DNA from: JABACD01 sp047639675
GTDB lineage: Bacteria; Planctomycetota; UBA1135; GCA-002686595
DNA length: 64,000 bases
NCBI GenBank assembly: GCA_047639675.1
Contig: JBLIOI010000009.1
Coordinates: 1-64,000, forward strand
Direction of reading: 5' to 3'
The translations under genes and the position numbers were made by a program. The stretch's first letter is position 1. Each line of letters begins with the position of its first letter. Positions 7,184-22,100 of this stretch are shown piece after piece. The notes beneath the pieces are model-generated. The model saw only the letters and a program-made list of their open reading frames with translations, was not told where the DNA came from and searched no databases.

Positions 7184-10100
7184 ATGGGTGTACTGAGATC
7201 AATTCGTCGTGCTGCAGTTCGACGAACAAAGTGGTTGGAGAAACTTACCTCACGGGGAGCTTCGAAGAATCTCAATCGAGTCGCATCGCGGCACGAGTAC
7301 CGCATGGAAACCTTGGAGCGGCGGCTGCTGCTTTCGGCGGACCCTTTGGGCGCGGCTGAACAGATTGCACTTCTCGACGGACTCACCGACCTGAGTACCT
7401 GGGGCGAGAGCGTCGAGACGCACGGTGAATTTCACCAGTTCCTGCCGTTCTTGGAATTGGCCTATGACCCGGATCTAGGAATTGATCAGCGTTACCTCGG
7501 CGCGCAGCTGCAAATTGGGGAGGCCTTTGAAAGCTTGAGGGCTTCAGCGCAGCTCTACTTCGGCGGACTCGCAGCTGGTGCTGGCGGGGACACCACGGAC
7601 TTGGTGCAACACTGGAACAACAACCTGGCAGTAGACGGCTGGGCGTTTGTGGACAAATCAGAAGGCGCTGAATTCAAGTTCGGATTCATGGCGACCGATC
7701 TTAACCGCGACCTGGATGACATCGACCTGAATCTGGGTGACGACGCGGATGCTCTCAATCTCCGCTTTGCGAAACCCGATCCGCTCAGCGCCCCCGTGTT
7801 GCCGACCCTGGACTTGGACGTTGCCCTGTCGATGAACTTCGATGTGGCGTGGTCGGGAGCGGACTCGAGTAGTTTCACCGTTGACTTGAACTCACTCGAC
7901 GGGAGTGCAGACGTTGACGAGAGTGGCCTGAGCTTTGGGCTGAACGTTGGCATTCTAGGAATGGACGTCACGGACGGCACTTTCTTCATCGATGCCGATA
8001 TCAGCTTGGATGAGATATCAACGGTGCTTGTGGCGGGAATGGACGCGGACCCCACAGGGGCGATCCCGACTGACGGTAGTCACTTGCTGTTGACTCTCGA
8101 CGGTGTTCAACATGTCGTGCGGCTGGCCGATGTGGGCGCCGCGAACGTGGACATCGACGGGCTAGCCTTGGATCTGAATGCAGCCCTTGCTGACGCAGGC
8201 GTCGATACCGCCGTCGAGGCGACGGTGAACGGCTCACGCTTGGAGATTACTAGTCTTACTGGCGGTCCAGAATCGATCGCCCTCGATCAGGCAGCTCCCT
8301 TTGCGACGGAGATTGGCTTCACTTCCGGCGATACGGCGACTGGAACTAGCACAACGCCCGATGTGGTCCTAACCGCTGCAGTGGCAGCTCCCGCGGACGG
8401 CAAACTCACCTCCGATGTGAGCTTCGATTTGGTTTTGGATAGCGCAGCACCTCTGCTGGTGAGTGTCGCCATGGCCGACACGATGGACAACACAGATGCG
8501 GCCGGGCTAGTGGCAGACATCAATGCTGCCTTGACGGAGCTTGGACTGGATACACAGGTCCAAGCGGGTGTTGCTAGTGGGTTCTTAACGTTCACGACTT
8601 TGGGGCACACATCAAGCGCTGTTGCAAGCTTGACCATCAATGAACTGGTTCCCTTCGCTGCCGAACTCGGCTTCTCCGCCGGGGTAGTAGAAGCAGGAAC
8701 TGTTCTGACCCTTGCGGATCTGCAATCCGGCGAGGTCGATTCCTTGCTTACGGAGAGCGTTGACCCCGCCAGCAGCTTCTCGGGCTCGATGACGGCCACG
8801 CCGGTCTCCTCGGTTAGTGTGGATGTGGATGGCTCCCCGGTCGTCGTCAATACGCCCATCGTTGGCCTAAGTCTGACTGACACAGTCATTTCCCTCGGGA
8901 CTGGGCAGGAGCTGTTCCAGCTCTCCGTCGGCGGTGCTGCGATCACAATGGTCTCAGACTTGGCCACTTTCGCCGCAGCCAGCCCGAATGTCTTGATCCA
9001 GCCGCTGCTGGACATCGATTATTGGCTGGCGGAGCTCGATAGCTCTTCAGTCATGGAAGGCGAGCTGCCCTTCGTGGACAACATCGAGGTTACGGACCTA
9101 GCTGACTTGGAAGGCGCCTTCCAAGAGTTCGTGATGGACGGGCTCGACATCGACGGTGATTCGATGCCCGGTGACCTGGACTTGTTTGACAACGATGGCT
9201 TCTTGGACTTGCGAACAGTGCAGCAGCTGATTGGGTTGAGTGCTGTGGCTCCGACGACTATCGGCGCGAGTTTTGACACGCTGACGGACGTGCTGGATAT
9301 CGGTGTTTCAGTGGCCTATGAGGGAGTTGATCTCAACACCCCGCTAAGCGCTGCGTCCGTGCCGTTCGACCTGGAGCTCGATCTGGACTCCATCGGGGCG
9401 ATCACCCCGGACAACGACACCATGACCGACGTCATTAACAATGTCGTCTTGACCCCATCGGTGGCAATTGACTTGACCTACGGTGTCGATCTCAGCTCGG
9501 TCGCTCCGCCGAGCTTGGTGGCGCCACTCGAGACTCTCATCGAACAGACGGGTCAGCTCACCGCGAAGGGGGGGTTGATGGATGCCCACTTCCAGATCAA
9601 GCTGGACGGGGTACCGGAGCTGGTCTACGTCACGCTCTCCGGCGCTGAGACAAGTACCAATGCGGGGCTAATTGACCTTGTGGCGGACATTGATGCTGCA
9701 ATCGTTAGCGCTCTCAGCACGGATCATTCTGGGGTGAGCATTACGGCCCAAATCGTTGAGCAATCGTTCGACGGCCTCGATGTAGATGGTCCGCGCTTAG
9801 TGCTTGAGGCGGCCGGAGGCGTGCTGTTTACCGTCATCGTGGACGACCCGCTAGATCCGGCCTTTACCCAGCTGGGCCTCGGTGGTCAGGAGATCTCGCT
9901 GATCGCCGCCAACGCACCGAGCCTTGAGGTGACAACGGTAGGCTCGTCCATGGGGGATGATGCCGAGCTCTCTACGCTGCATTCTATCACGCTCGAGGCC
10001 GGCTCTCCCGCCAGCGCGACGGGGACAATTCCCGCCGGAGGCAGCCACATTGAGTTGATTTTGGATGGCCAAGTTCACGTGATCCACTTGGTCGATCTCG

Positions 10101-13100
10101 GCACCCCGAACACGACTCTCGGCGACCTCAAGGACGACTTGCAGGCGTCCCTCAACGACGAGGGCTTGGGTTCGCTTTTGACCGTGGAAGTTGACGGCTC
10201 GATGCTGAAGCTTGTCGGTAGCGTCGTCGGCCCCGGTTCTATCGCAATCGGCGAGGCGTCCGGATTCTCGGCTGAACTCGGGTTCTCTGCGGGCGACAGT
10301 GTATTTGGCGACGCTGCCCAGCTCGGATTTGCCTCTAGCGAAAACGCGGTCGGCGATGTGGCCGCGCTCGGCTTTGACTTGGGCGATTCCGCCACAGGGA
10401 ATGCTGGGACGCCCAATGCGACATTGACCGCTGGAAGTGCGGCACCTATCGACGGCCAGCTAACGGGCGACGTCAACATTTACCTGAGCGTGGATGGTGG
10501 GCAACTCGTCCGAGTTCAGTTGTCAGAGTCGGCAACTGCTGAGAATGCCAATGTGGACGAGTTGGTCGAGAGCCTCAATCAAGCTCTGGTGGAAGCCCAA
10601 GTCGACGATCTTGTCATCGCTGGCCAAGTCGCTGGATTCCTAACGCTGACAACTCTGGAAGGTACCGCCGGCGATCCCTCAGGACTCGAGATTAGCACCG
10701 ATATTGTCCTCGGCGGAGTCGCTCCTGCGCCGGTCAACGGCCAGCTCGCGAGTGATGTCGATCTGTTCTTGAGAGTGGATGGCGGGGATCTCGTCCAGGT
10801 TCAGCTGACTGTTGCAGCAACAGCGGGTAATTCAAACGTGAGCGACTTGGTCGCCGATCTCACCTCTGCCCTCGTGACAGCTGGAATCGACGGCGAAGTC
10901 GAGGCCGGCGAAGACGGTGGTTTCCTGACTCTGACCACCAAGGATGGGACCGTCGGAGATCCCTCGGGGCTGAGGATTAGCCCGAACGTCATGCTCACGG
11001 CGGGCGTGGCTGCACCGATCAATGGCCAGCTTGCGAGCGACCTGACCTTCCAGCTGAAGGTCGACACGGGCGCACCCACTCTGGTGCGCGTGGCTGCTGG
11101 GGATACGACGTCCAATGGCGATGTGGATGACTTGGTGATCAGCATCACAAGCGCAATCGCGGAAGCTGGTTTGGCCGATTCGGTCGAGGTTAGCAACAGC
11201 AACGGCCACCTGAGATTCACCTCGATGGACGGCGTCGATGGGGATCCCTCGAGCTTGACGATCAGCGCCCTGGAGCCCTTTGCTACGGAGCTTGGCTTCT
11301 TGACCACTGATGCGGAGGACGGGAATACTAGTTTCGACCTGATGCTCGGTGGTGACTTGCTCAATGTGAGCTTCGCAGCGTCGAGGACTTACGACAACTT
11401 CAGCGGAGTCAGCTCGCTGGCGGCGGACGTCAAAGACGCCATCGATCAGGCGATCGATGACGCGGGTCTGGATGCGGTTCTCAAGGACAGTATTCAGGTC
11501 AGCGTAAATTCCGATGGCGGGATGCCCACCCCGATCCTAAAACTCGAATTCGTCTCGACCTTGCCGATGACGGTGAGCAACTCCGGGGATAGCAATCCTC
11601 TCGGTCTGACCAATACAGTTGCTGTTGATTTCCCAGTTGCCGGGGACTACTCCGGCCTTCGATTCGTGGCGACTGAAGCCACGGGAGTCATCACAGAAGC
11701 CCTGAATTTCCAGCTTCAGTTGGACAACGCTGCACCGGTCATGGTCAGCGTCCCCGTCGGCGACTATTCAGATGCTGCTGGCTTGGTATTCGCAATCCAG
11801 CAGGTAGTGGATGGACTGTCTGGCCTAGCCGGCAAAATTGTGGTGGGCTCTCAATCTAGCGGCGACGAAGCTACTGTGGTCGCGAACCGCTTGACCTTCA
11901 CGGCGACGCCCGGCGCCGATGTGCGGATGATTCACCTGCTCACGGACCCGGCGGGAATCACCACCGGCGAGATCGGGTTCAATAACGGCAGCTTGGCTTT
12001 CGCTGACGAAATTGTTGGAGCCTTCTTGTACCCGGACTCGCTGAGCACCCCCAATACGGTCAGCGCCACGGTCCAGATGAGCTTTGCTGACGCACAGCTC
12101 GACGGCCAGTTCGGCTTCTTCGCTACCGACATTGCGAACGCCGCCGGCGAGGGAATTGTCACCGTCGGTGTGGCTCTGCAGGACGCCGCCGATGGAGATG
12201 CAAACAACCGCATTGACTTCGAAGACCTGTACAACGTCCGGGACAGCATTCTGACGGCCTCGACTCCGTTGGTCGGTGCGAATCCTTATCAACTTGCCAG
12301 CCAAGCGGAATTCAGTGTGACTCACAATGGCGTGACCAGGGTTGTCCAGGTCGAGGCCGAGGTGACTCAGAACAACACGAAGATCCAGAATCTGGTCTAC
12401 GACATCAATCAGGCCCTCAGGACAGCTGGCTTCGATGGCGAAGTGGTAGCGACTCGAGAGATCACCGCGACCGATGAGTTCATTGTCCTCGTTGCTGGCT
12501 ACGGCGAGACACTATCGGTCAGCGCGACCAACCCTTCCGCGCAGACGGGACTCGGCTTTATGGATGGGGATGCCGCGGAGCTGACCGTGATTGGTATTCC
12601 GGTGCAAAGCGGGCAGCTCATCGGCAATTCCGGCGGCACCGACATCGAGAAGCTGGTCGCCGCAGATGGGTCTCCCTTGCAATTCGTCCTGTACCTGCCG
12701 GGCGTAGTCTCGGACACCCTGCAAGAGCTTTCGATAGCTGTCAAGTTGGCGGACATTTTTGATATCGACTCTGCTCAAGTGGAGTTGCTCAATGTCAACG
12801 GTACTGTCACGACGTCGGGCTCCGAACTTCTCTATCGAGAATTGACGGCCAGCGATCTAATAGGCCTGGTCCAGAACTCAGTCGAGTTCCTGGGCGACCT
12901 GCGGGCAGACCAAGTGGGGGACCCCAGCACATCCGATGACGATGGCTTGTTGGCCATCGACCTACCCTTCATCAAGCTCACGGCCAACGAGCTGAACAGC
13001 TACGACGATTTCCTAGCAGACGGCTTGGGCGATGTGGTCCTCGCTGGGCCGAACACGCTACAGCTCTTCACGCAGACGCTTCAAGACTCGCTGGGCTCAG

Positions 13101-16100
13101 GCGCGTCGGTGAGCTTCGGTATTGCGGGAGACAAGCTGACCTTCGACATCGACTACGTCAGTGCAGATCAGAGGAGCCGCGCTTTCCAGGTTGACATCGC
13201 CGAGCTGGGTAAGCTCGTCACTCTCGATAAAGCGATTCCGGACAACCTAGACGAGGATGCGGGACTCGTGGACGCCACGGGGCAGACCAAGTTCCAAATC
13301 CTGAGCGAAGCCAGCGTCGAACTTGACTTGGCCCTGAACTACATGGCTGCCAACGATTCTCCGGAGCAGTTGCTCGACAGGACGGGGAGTGACGGCAATT
13401 TGGTGGACCTGTTGGTCTTCCTCGACACGGGTACGATCACGGTCGACCACGCACTCTACGGCTCGGCCTCGGTATCTGCGGAAGACGGATACGTCAGGAT
13501 TGGCTCCGGGCCCGATCCGATTCCCGCTGATTCAGCACATTTTGAAGTGGACGCCGCCAATGGTCCTCAGGCCCTGGACTATGACGACCAGGCCTTTAAC
13601 TCAGACGGCTTGCTGAGCGGTATCAGTGTGGACGCACTGGGCTCAGCCGAGATGAGCTTCTTCTTCGAAGAGTCCGATGTCGTTTCCTACACCGACGAGA
13701 TCCTCTCGTTCTCGATTCCGAATCTCGAGCACTACCTCAACGGCAATCCGCTGTCCGTGATCATGGGCGGGGGCCCCGCCGAGCTGGTCGAGCTGATCGA
13801 TGGCGCGGTCACTTCCGGCAACCCGCTCGTCGATCTCTTGCAGAACCCCGATGTAATCATTGGTGGCTTCGACACGATGATCGGCAAGTTCCAGGAGTTG
13901 ATTCAGGCGGCTTTCATCGATCTGGAACTGCCGCTTGTGGGTGAAGAGATTTCCGGCGCGGCTCAAACCGTGGTCGACGTTCTGTCCAGAGGGCGGGCCG
14001 AGTTCCGCGAACTGGTCGGGTTCAAGTACGACGAGAACGGCGATGTCGACGTCGACCTCGACTTCACCGAAGTCATTAGCGAGGCGATTCTGGCCATCTT
14101 CGGGCCGGGGACCATCGATCTCCTGCAGGATGTGGGGGGTGCCACCGACCTCGAAGAGAACATCATCGCCGACGGACAGATCACAGCCGAGGATGTTCAC
14201 TTCACCTTCGATCCTGGGGATGAAGACTGGGGCGGTGTGGCCGGAACGGGAGAGCCCGGAAACGCCACCTATGACGACGACCTAGTCCGCTGGGACTTCA
14301 AGCTCGGTCAAGAGTTCGAGGTTAGCGTGCCCTTCGATCTCGGCTTGAGAGTGGGAGATTTTGGTCTGGAGGATCTACTGCCAAACTTCGGGTTCACGGT
14401 CGACACGGGCCCGGAAGGCGTGGTCCTGAAGTTCGAGTGGGAGCTCTGGGTGGGCTTCGGCCTGAGTGCGGAGGACTTCGCGTTCTTCTTCAATGTTGAC
14501 GCTCACGATGGCTTTAACGATGACGACAAAGAAACTGAAGAACTCAAACTCAGTGTCAATGCCTCGACGCCCGGCTTGTCGGCGAACTTGGCCCTGGGCT
14601 TGGTGCAGGGAGATTTCAAAGACGGTACGAAGGAACGCGTAAGCGTCACGGCTTCCGATCCGTTTGCCGATCTCGGCGATGAAGGGATTATCTATCTAGG
14701 AGATGTCGTCGACGACTTCGTCAATGACTCGGGTGCTTTCAATATGGACGGGGACTTCTCCGTCATGCGCCACTACCAGGACGGGACTTCCGATGCCTCT
14801 CCCGTGACCTTTAGTTACAACGGCGGCACCAGCACAACCAGCTTCTTCGAGTTCCTGCGAGATATCAATGGCACTCCGATCGCCCCGGATAGCCTGCTCG
14901 GAAATGAGCTATTCCTGCTGCCGGATCTCAGCGATCTGCTCAAACCGGTTCTGGTTCTGACTTCACTCGATCCCGACGTGGTCGGGATGGAAGTCATCGG
15001 CGGCGGCGAGTACGGCTGGGCTTTCGACGATACGAACGATGATGGAGAGTGGCAAAGCACCGAAGAATCAGGAGCCCAGTACGAAGATCAGCGCTCCAAG
15101 GGATTGGGCTTTGGCACCTTAGATATGGTCGCCCCCGAGGACCGAGTTTGGTCCGACGAGGTCCTGATTGCTGATCCGGACGGTCTCTTCAGAATCCTGG
15201 GGACGCGAATCGCTCCCTCCGGAGGAAAACTGCACGACGACGCCGAGTTCACTCTCACGCTCAAGAATGACAGTAATGTCGACACGGAAATAGAAGTCGC
15301 GGTCCGCCAGGCCATCTACGACGACCTGGAGAGCGAAGAGGAGCTCAAGGACGCCCTCAACAATTCACTCTTCAAGGCTTTCAGCAAATCTAGTGAGTTC
15401 GACAACGCCCGCAGCGTTGTTGCCGATTTGGATTCCGGAGGACACCTGGTCCTGGTGAGCACCCAGGCCTTCAGCCTGGAGTACGACACCCTCGATCACA
15501 CGGAAGTGGAAGTCGCGCTTAAGATCGACGCAACCGATGCGGAAGGGGACGACAACGGTCGATTGACGATCGCTGAAGCCCAAACGGGCATCAAGGAGGT
15601 CTTCTCTCCTGAGCTCAGCGCCGACGCCAAGATCCGTTTCAATGTGGATGGCAACACCGACCACATCACGAACTTCCTCGAGTCGATACCGTTGGGCTTC
15701 GATGGCCTCGGCTTGCCCAGCCTGAACTTCGACTTGATCGTGGATGCCTCGGCGAAGGTAACTTACGAAGATGGGTTCAAGAAGGAATACGGGATCGATA
15801 AGGTCCAGTTTGACAACGTTCAGCTCGAATTGGGAGAGCTCCTGACGAGCGTCATCACTCCGATTGTGAACGGTATCGCCGACGTACTCGGCCCCGTGAC
15901 CGATGTGCTCGGTGATGGACTGGGCGCTGCCCAGGGCTTTTTGAACGACGACATCGAACTGATCGAACGGATGGGCTTAGGCTCCTATTCGATCCTCGAT
16001 TTCTCGGGCAATAAAGCGACGATCAACAACTTCTTGGACACGATCCAGGACTTGATCGCCTTGCCTGGCGAGATGCAGCAATACCTCGCGGACAATCCCG

Positions 16101-19100
16101 AGCCGGTCTTCAACTTCGGTTGCTGGGAGCTCGTGATGGACAAGAAGCACCCGCTCTACTTCCCGACGACGAAGACCCCGGTGCCCTGTGAGCTACTCGA
16201 GGTGGCCAACAACATTGGGGACATGCCCTCACTGCTGCAGTTCGACCTGGAGTCCGAGTTCAACGTGGAGCCCGGCGGATTCAAGCTGGACATCCTCAGC
16301 TTCGATTCCGTGCTGAATATGCTGGTTGGCAATGAGTTCAACATCTTCAGTTTCAACTTACCCACGGTGGATATCTCCGTGGGTTTCGATGTCGGATTCT
16401 CCTTCGGCGGCGGCGGCGAGGTTCTGAATTTCAATTTGAGCGCCAACGCTACGGCGACCATGACCCTGGGATTGGGTTTCGATTCCAAGGGCCTCGAGCA
16501 CATCGTCGATGCGCTGCGGATTGGTGCCACGCCCAAGTGGATCGACTTGCTGGATAGCTTCTTCATCAAGAACAACCCGAACGGTCCGGAGCTCGGCGTT
16601 GGCCTGCACATCAGCGGCGGCGGTGGCGTGGACTTCACCACGCCCTCGTTCTGCATCGATCTCTGGCTTGACGAGGTCTGCTTCCCGTCCTTCACGATCT
16701 TCGCGGCTACGGGCAGTGCCTACTTCGACTTGGAGGGTGGCTTCGACATCCAAGACCCGAACAACGATGGCAAGCTGCGCCTCGACGAGATCATGTCTGT
16801 TACGGACGGCTTCTCGAGCGTGTCGAGTGTCTTCAACCTGTTCGATATCTACGGAAACGCCGCAGGCGGCTTCGACTTCTCGGTGACGGTCCTCGGGCTG
16901 ACGCTGGGTAGTAGTGACTTGCCCTTCGACACGAACTTCGATGTGGGCTTCAACCTGGGCGATCTCCTATTCGGTTCAAGCAACTCCAACGATTCCAATT
17001 TGGTCTTGGCCGAAATGGTCCAGCCCGGGGAGCCCGGTGAAGCTGTCTTGTTGGCCGGCGCCAGTACACTGCGCCTGAACAGCGGCGTGTTCTCCAACAA
17101 CCGTCTTGTGGGCGATACCGACGACACGAATGGGGGCGTGAACTTCGTTGTCAGCGAAGATGCTTCGAACTTCTACGTCAGCTTCAACGGCTCAGCATCG
17201 CAGAGCTACGCCAAGGGCGGCATCAACAAGATCATTGCCTATGGCTCTCAGTACGGCGACACATTTGACTTCAGCGGGATGACGTTATCTGCCAGCGATC
17301 CCACAGGTGCGGGGTTGGTGGTCGAGGTGTTTGGCCTGGGTGGAAACGACCATCTGATAGGCGGCTCTGCCACTGATATTTTCCACGGCGGCCTGGGTAA
17401 CGACACCTTGGACGGTGGCGGCGGCGTCGACATCCTGCTCGGCGAGAAGGGTGACGATCTCTTGAAAGGCGGCGCGGGGAAGGACTTCCTCGACGGCGGC
17501 AAGGGCAACGACACTCTGAGGGGTGAGGGCGGCGACGATACCTACCTATTCGAGGGCAGCTACGGCCACGACACAATCGAGGAATCGGCTTCCAATGGAG
17601 AAGCGGACCGAATTCAATTGGAGGAGACTTTGGCTGAGGTGGGCGGCAAAGAGCTCTATTCGACCTCTGGTGTCCTATCAAATGCACTGGTCGAGTTGTA
17701 CCTCGACGCCGGCGCCAGCCACATCACTTCGATCACGGATCTGGCGAACTCGATCACGCACGTCGGAAACCAGGTCGAAGAGATCTTCACCGGTGGCGGC
17801 GACGACGAGTTCATCATCTCGGCGTTGCTCCCTGATGCGACGACTCCCACGTGGCTCAACGGCCAAGATGGCAACGACGACTACCGCATCGTTTATGTGG
17901 ACTCCGACATGGACACGGTCATCGACATCAAAGGTGACTTGAAGATCAACGATACGGGCTTCGCTTACAACACCGACCGTCTGCTGGTTGATGGGTCTGC
18001 GGGGGACGATATTCTGGGTGTTGCCTTTGATAAGGTCTCTTACCGCCAAGCGAGCATGCCGACTGTCGAAAACGTTATCGACCTGTCGGGTTCCGGCGAC
18101 GGTTCGGGGATCGAAGTGATCGCTATCGACATGAAGGCCGGTCATGACGTGGTCAACGTCGAAAGCACGGCTGCAACGAGTTCGCTGGCCATCTTGGGTG
18201 GCATCGGCAACGACATCTTCAACTTCGGAGTGGATATCTCCGATTACACCGGACTGACGTTCACCAACCTGAACCTGATGAATGGTGGACCGCTGACTGG
18301 GCCGATGATCGTCGACGGCGAGGCGGGCGGAGACACGATCAACGTCCATGACAATACGGACACGGCCGCCAACACGGATGGGGTCCTAACCGCAGATTCC
18401 CTGACCGGATTGGGGATGGACGAAGGTATCGAGTTCACCGATGTCGAAACCTTCAATCTCGAATTGGGAACCGGTGCGGACCTGTTCAATATTCAAGCGG
18501 TTGACTCAACAGTGACCGCCTCTGTCTTCGGGAATGATGGGAGTGATGTGTTCAACGTCTCTTCTGATTCCCCCATGACCAATGCGAACGGCGACTTGGC
18601 CGGCGATCTGAACAGTATTCTCGGCCTCCTGAATATCGATGGGCAAGGGGGCAGCAATAATGTCATCAACGTCAGCGATGCGGATGACACGGCGGACCAC
18701 TTGGTCAGTGCGGCTGCGGGCTTCCTGACGAAGAGCACGATCAAGGGCCTCGGAATCGGCGATGAGATCGAGTACTTGAACTTTGCGGAGATCCGCCTCG
18801 TGTTGGGTTCCGGCGATGACCTCTTGAACGTCCTGGGTACGGAAGCTTTGACTTGGGTGGACGCTTCCGATGGCGATGACACGATTCAGGTTTCCGACTT
18901 GGCTCCCATGCTCTCCGGAGACGGTGTCGACTTGCTCGGCACGCTCGAGGACATCGACGGGACGCTTAGAATCGAAGCTGGCATGGGCAAGAACCGCCTG
19001 AACGTCAGCGACTTCGATAGCGTGACAGCTGACACGGTCCTGGTGACCAGCGCACTGATCCAGGGTCTAGCCAGCGTTGACATCCACTACGCTGCCGAGG

Positions 19101-22100
19101 GGGACTTCTCCCGTGGAATCAATGTCTGGGCTGGAACGATGGTGGACAACATCAACATCACCAGCGTCCAAGTCACACCCGGCGAACGAACCTTCACCAC
19201 GGTTCACGGAGGTTTTGGCAATGACGTGATCACAGCTTCGATCGCCGCCGGACTCAACGGCGACTTGGTCATCCGCGGCCGCGAGGGCGAGGACAACATC
19301 GATGCCTCGGCCTCGAGCGCAGCCCTGTTCCTGATCGGCGACGAGGGCATAGATGAGATCCACGGCGGTAGCGCTGGGGATACGATCTTCGGCGACGGCG
19401 GTCGCATCTACCTGCTAGTGCCTACTGCTCTGGGAGCCGAGGACACCGTGATCGGCGGTGCCGCGGAAGACAGCCACACAGACGGACTCGTTCACGACTC
19501 CAATTTCCAATCGGTGGACCTCTGGCAATCCAAAGGAGGCGGTGTCGAGGACATCATCTTCGGAGGCCTGGGCGACGACACCATCGTTGGCGGCGGCGGC
19601 GACGACACGATCGCTGGAGAGCAAGACAACGACATCGTCTTCGGCGACAACGGCCGCGGTGTGTTCTTCAACAACCTGTCCATCTTGTTAGAGACCACCG
19701 ATTCCTCGATTGGGGCCGCTGACGATATCTCCGGATCGGGTGGCAACGACACCCTGGTCGGTGGAGCGGGCAACGACACTCTGGATGGCGCCGCCGGCGC
19801 GGACGTCTTGATCGGCGACCGTGGTCGCTTGGACTTCATCATCAACGACGCCGGCGATGCCAATAGCATTATCCAGGTGCGTTCGAAGGATCTTGAGCCG
19901 ACAGATCGAAGTGGAGGGCAGGGACAGTTTGACAACGTCGATCACTTCACCGTAGGCGAGAGCAATGCGACGGGCCAGGGCGATAGCCTGCTGGGATCGA
20001 TCGGCGAAGACACCTTGATCGGTGGTTCCGGTGCTGACTACCTCGATGGAAACCAAGACGCTGACGTGCTCATCGGAGATGGCGGCAACATCGTCTACGA
20101 GGGCGGAATGATTGTTCGAGTCGAGAGCATCGACACGGGCGACGGAGGCGTGGATACGCTCTTGGGTTCCACCGGCGCCGATGTAGCGATTGGTGGTTTT
20201 GCCGGAGACTCTATCCAAGGCAACGAGGACGACGACGTACTACTCGGCGACAGCGGTCGGGTCCTCTTTGTTGATGGCGTGATCACCGAGATTTCGAGCA
20301 TCGCCCCGAACGACGGCGGCAACGACACCCTCCGCGGCGCAACTGGCGACGACACTGTCTTCGGTGGGACCGGCAGGGACATGATTTATGGCGACGCCGA
20401 CAACGACCTGCTGCTTGGCGACCACGGTCTTCTTGATCTGACTGTGCCCATTGAAGTGGGCTTCACCTCGATCTTCACCGCTGCCACCGACGGTGGTGAC
20501 AACGATACGATCTTCGGCGCTGCTGGTGACGACACGCTGATGGGTCAGCAGGGCGACGACGAGCTCTACGGTGAAGCAAACGACGACGATCTGATCGGCG
20601 GTCATAACGTGGCCGGCGGCGCGGATGAACTTGATCTAGATCCTGCGCCATTCAGTAGCAACGACACCCTCGACGGTGGCTCGGGATTCGACGTTTTGGC
20701 CGGAGACAACGCACGAGTGGAGCGCCGCTCGGACGCAGTCGACGCGCGCTTCCAAGTCTTGAATGGCAGCGTGATCTGGACCGACGACCTCGGCGCGGAC
20801 GTGACCGGTGTCGGCCAAACGAACCCCACCGGGGCTGTGGCCCGCGACATCGAACTCTTCGATCACACCGACACCACTCCCATCGAACGCTACGGCAACG
20901 ATGTAATGGCCGGTGGTTCGGAAGACGACCTTCTCTTCGGACAACTCGGCGACGACATCCTGCAAGGGGACAGTTCGGTCAGCTTGGACGTTCTGGGCGA
21001 CGGCTACTCGGCCTCCGGCGAGAACGACGGCGATGACTACATCGAAGGTGGCGGCCACGCTGACCTGATCTATGGCAATGATGGCCAAGATGACATCATC
21101 GGTGGGTCTTCCAGCTTGTACGGCTTGGATACCTTCAGCAGCCGTCCCGACGGATCCGATAGGATCTTTGGTGACAGCGGCCTGGCCTTGGCGCGCAATG
21201 AAGCTGGCAAGGATCAGCACGGCAACAACGCCGATACGATCCTTGGCGACGACGGCAACATCTACCGCTTGGTAGGAATCAACGGCGTCCACAGCGGAGA
21301 GTTCTTATCCTTCACCTATGACAACTTCGGCGGCGAGCAAGTGATCGCGCGCGCCTTCGACGAGCTGGACTACACCTACGGCGAGGGAGTTTCCTCCAAC
21401 GGCGCTGCGGACACGATCCGTGGCGAGAACGGCGATGACACGATCCTCGGCATGGCCGGCGACGACGTGCTCTTCGGTGACGCCCAAGACGATGACGTTT
21501 ACGGCGGTTCAGGATCGGACTGGATCTCTGGCGGTACGGGCGAAGACGGTGTGCTCGGCGACGACGGACGCTTCATAACAAGCCGCAACAGCAATGCTGA
21601 AGATCTCTACGGCGTAGAAGCCACGACGGAGTTCTTCATCTGGACGCGCCCCGACCACCGTCTGCAAGGCGATATGTGGGTGGATGGCGAGCTGAACAAG
21701 GGCGTGGACCTCTTGGCCTTCGAAATGGGTGGCGATGACACTGTCTATGGCGGTCTCGGTGGAGATAGCCTGCACGGTGGCGCTGGCGACGACTTGATCT
21801 CCGGTTCGGAGGCTCTCTTGGGTTTCTTCAACGATCCAAGCACGACTCCCGATCACGATTACGACACGGTTGCGAACAAGTTTGTGGACTACAATCACTC
21901 CGCCTTGCGCGACAAGATCGGTGGCCACGCATTGAACTTTGATGCGACAGACAGTGAAGGCCTGAAAATTGAAGACGGCGACGACGCACTCTTTGGCGAC
22001 GGTGGCAACGACTGGCTGATGGGCGGTACAGGGTTCGACCACTTGTATGGAGGCGCTGGCAACGACTTCCTGAACATGGACGACAACCTCGAAACTGACG

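Noticed and set aside
20636..21292. Long minus-strand ORF (218 aa) inside the giant gene, and similar antisense ORFs at 21509-22279 and 17678-18349
   Set aside because: Their composition is the antisense image of repetitive RTX codons (many Val/Asp/Ala), with no domain pattern; the plus-strand protein is clear.
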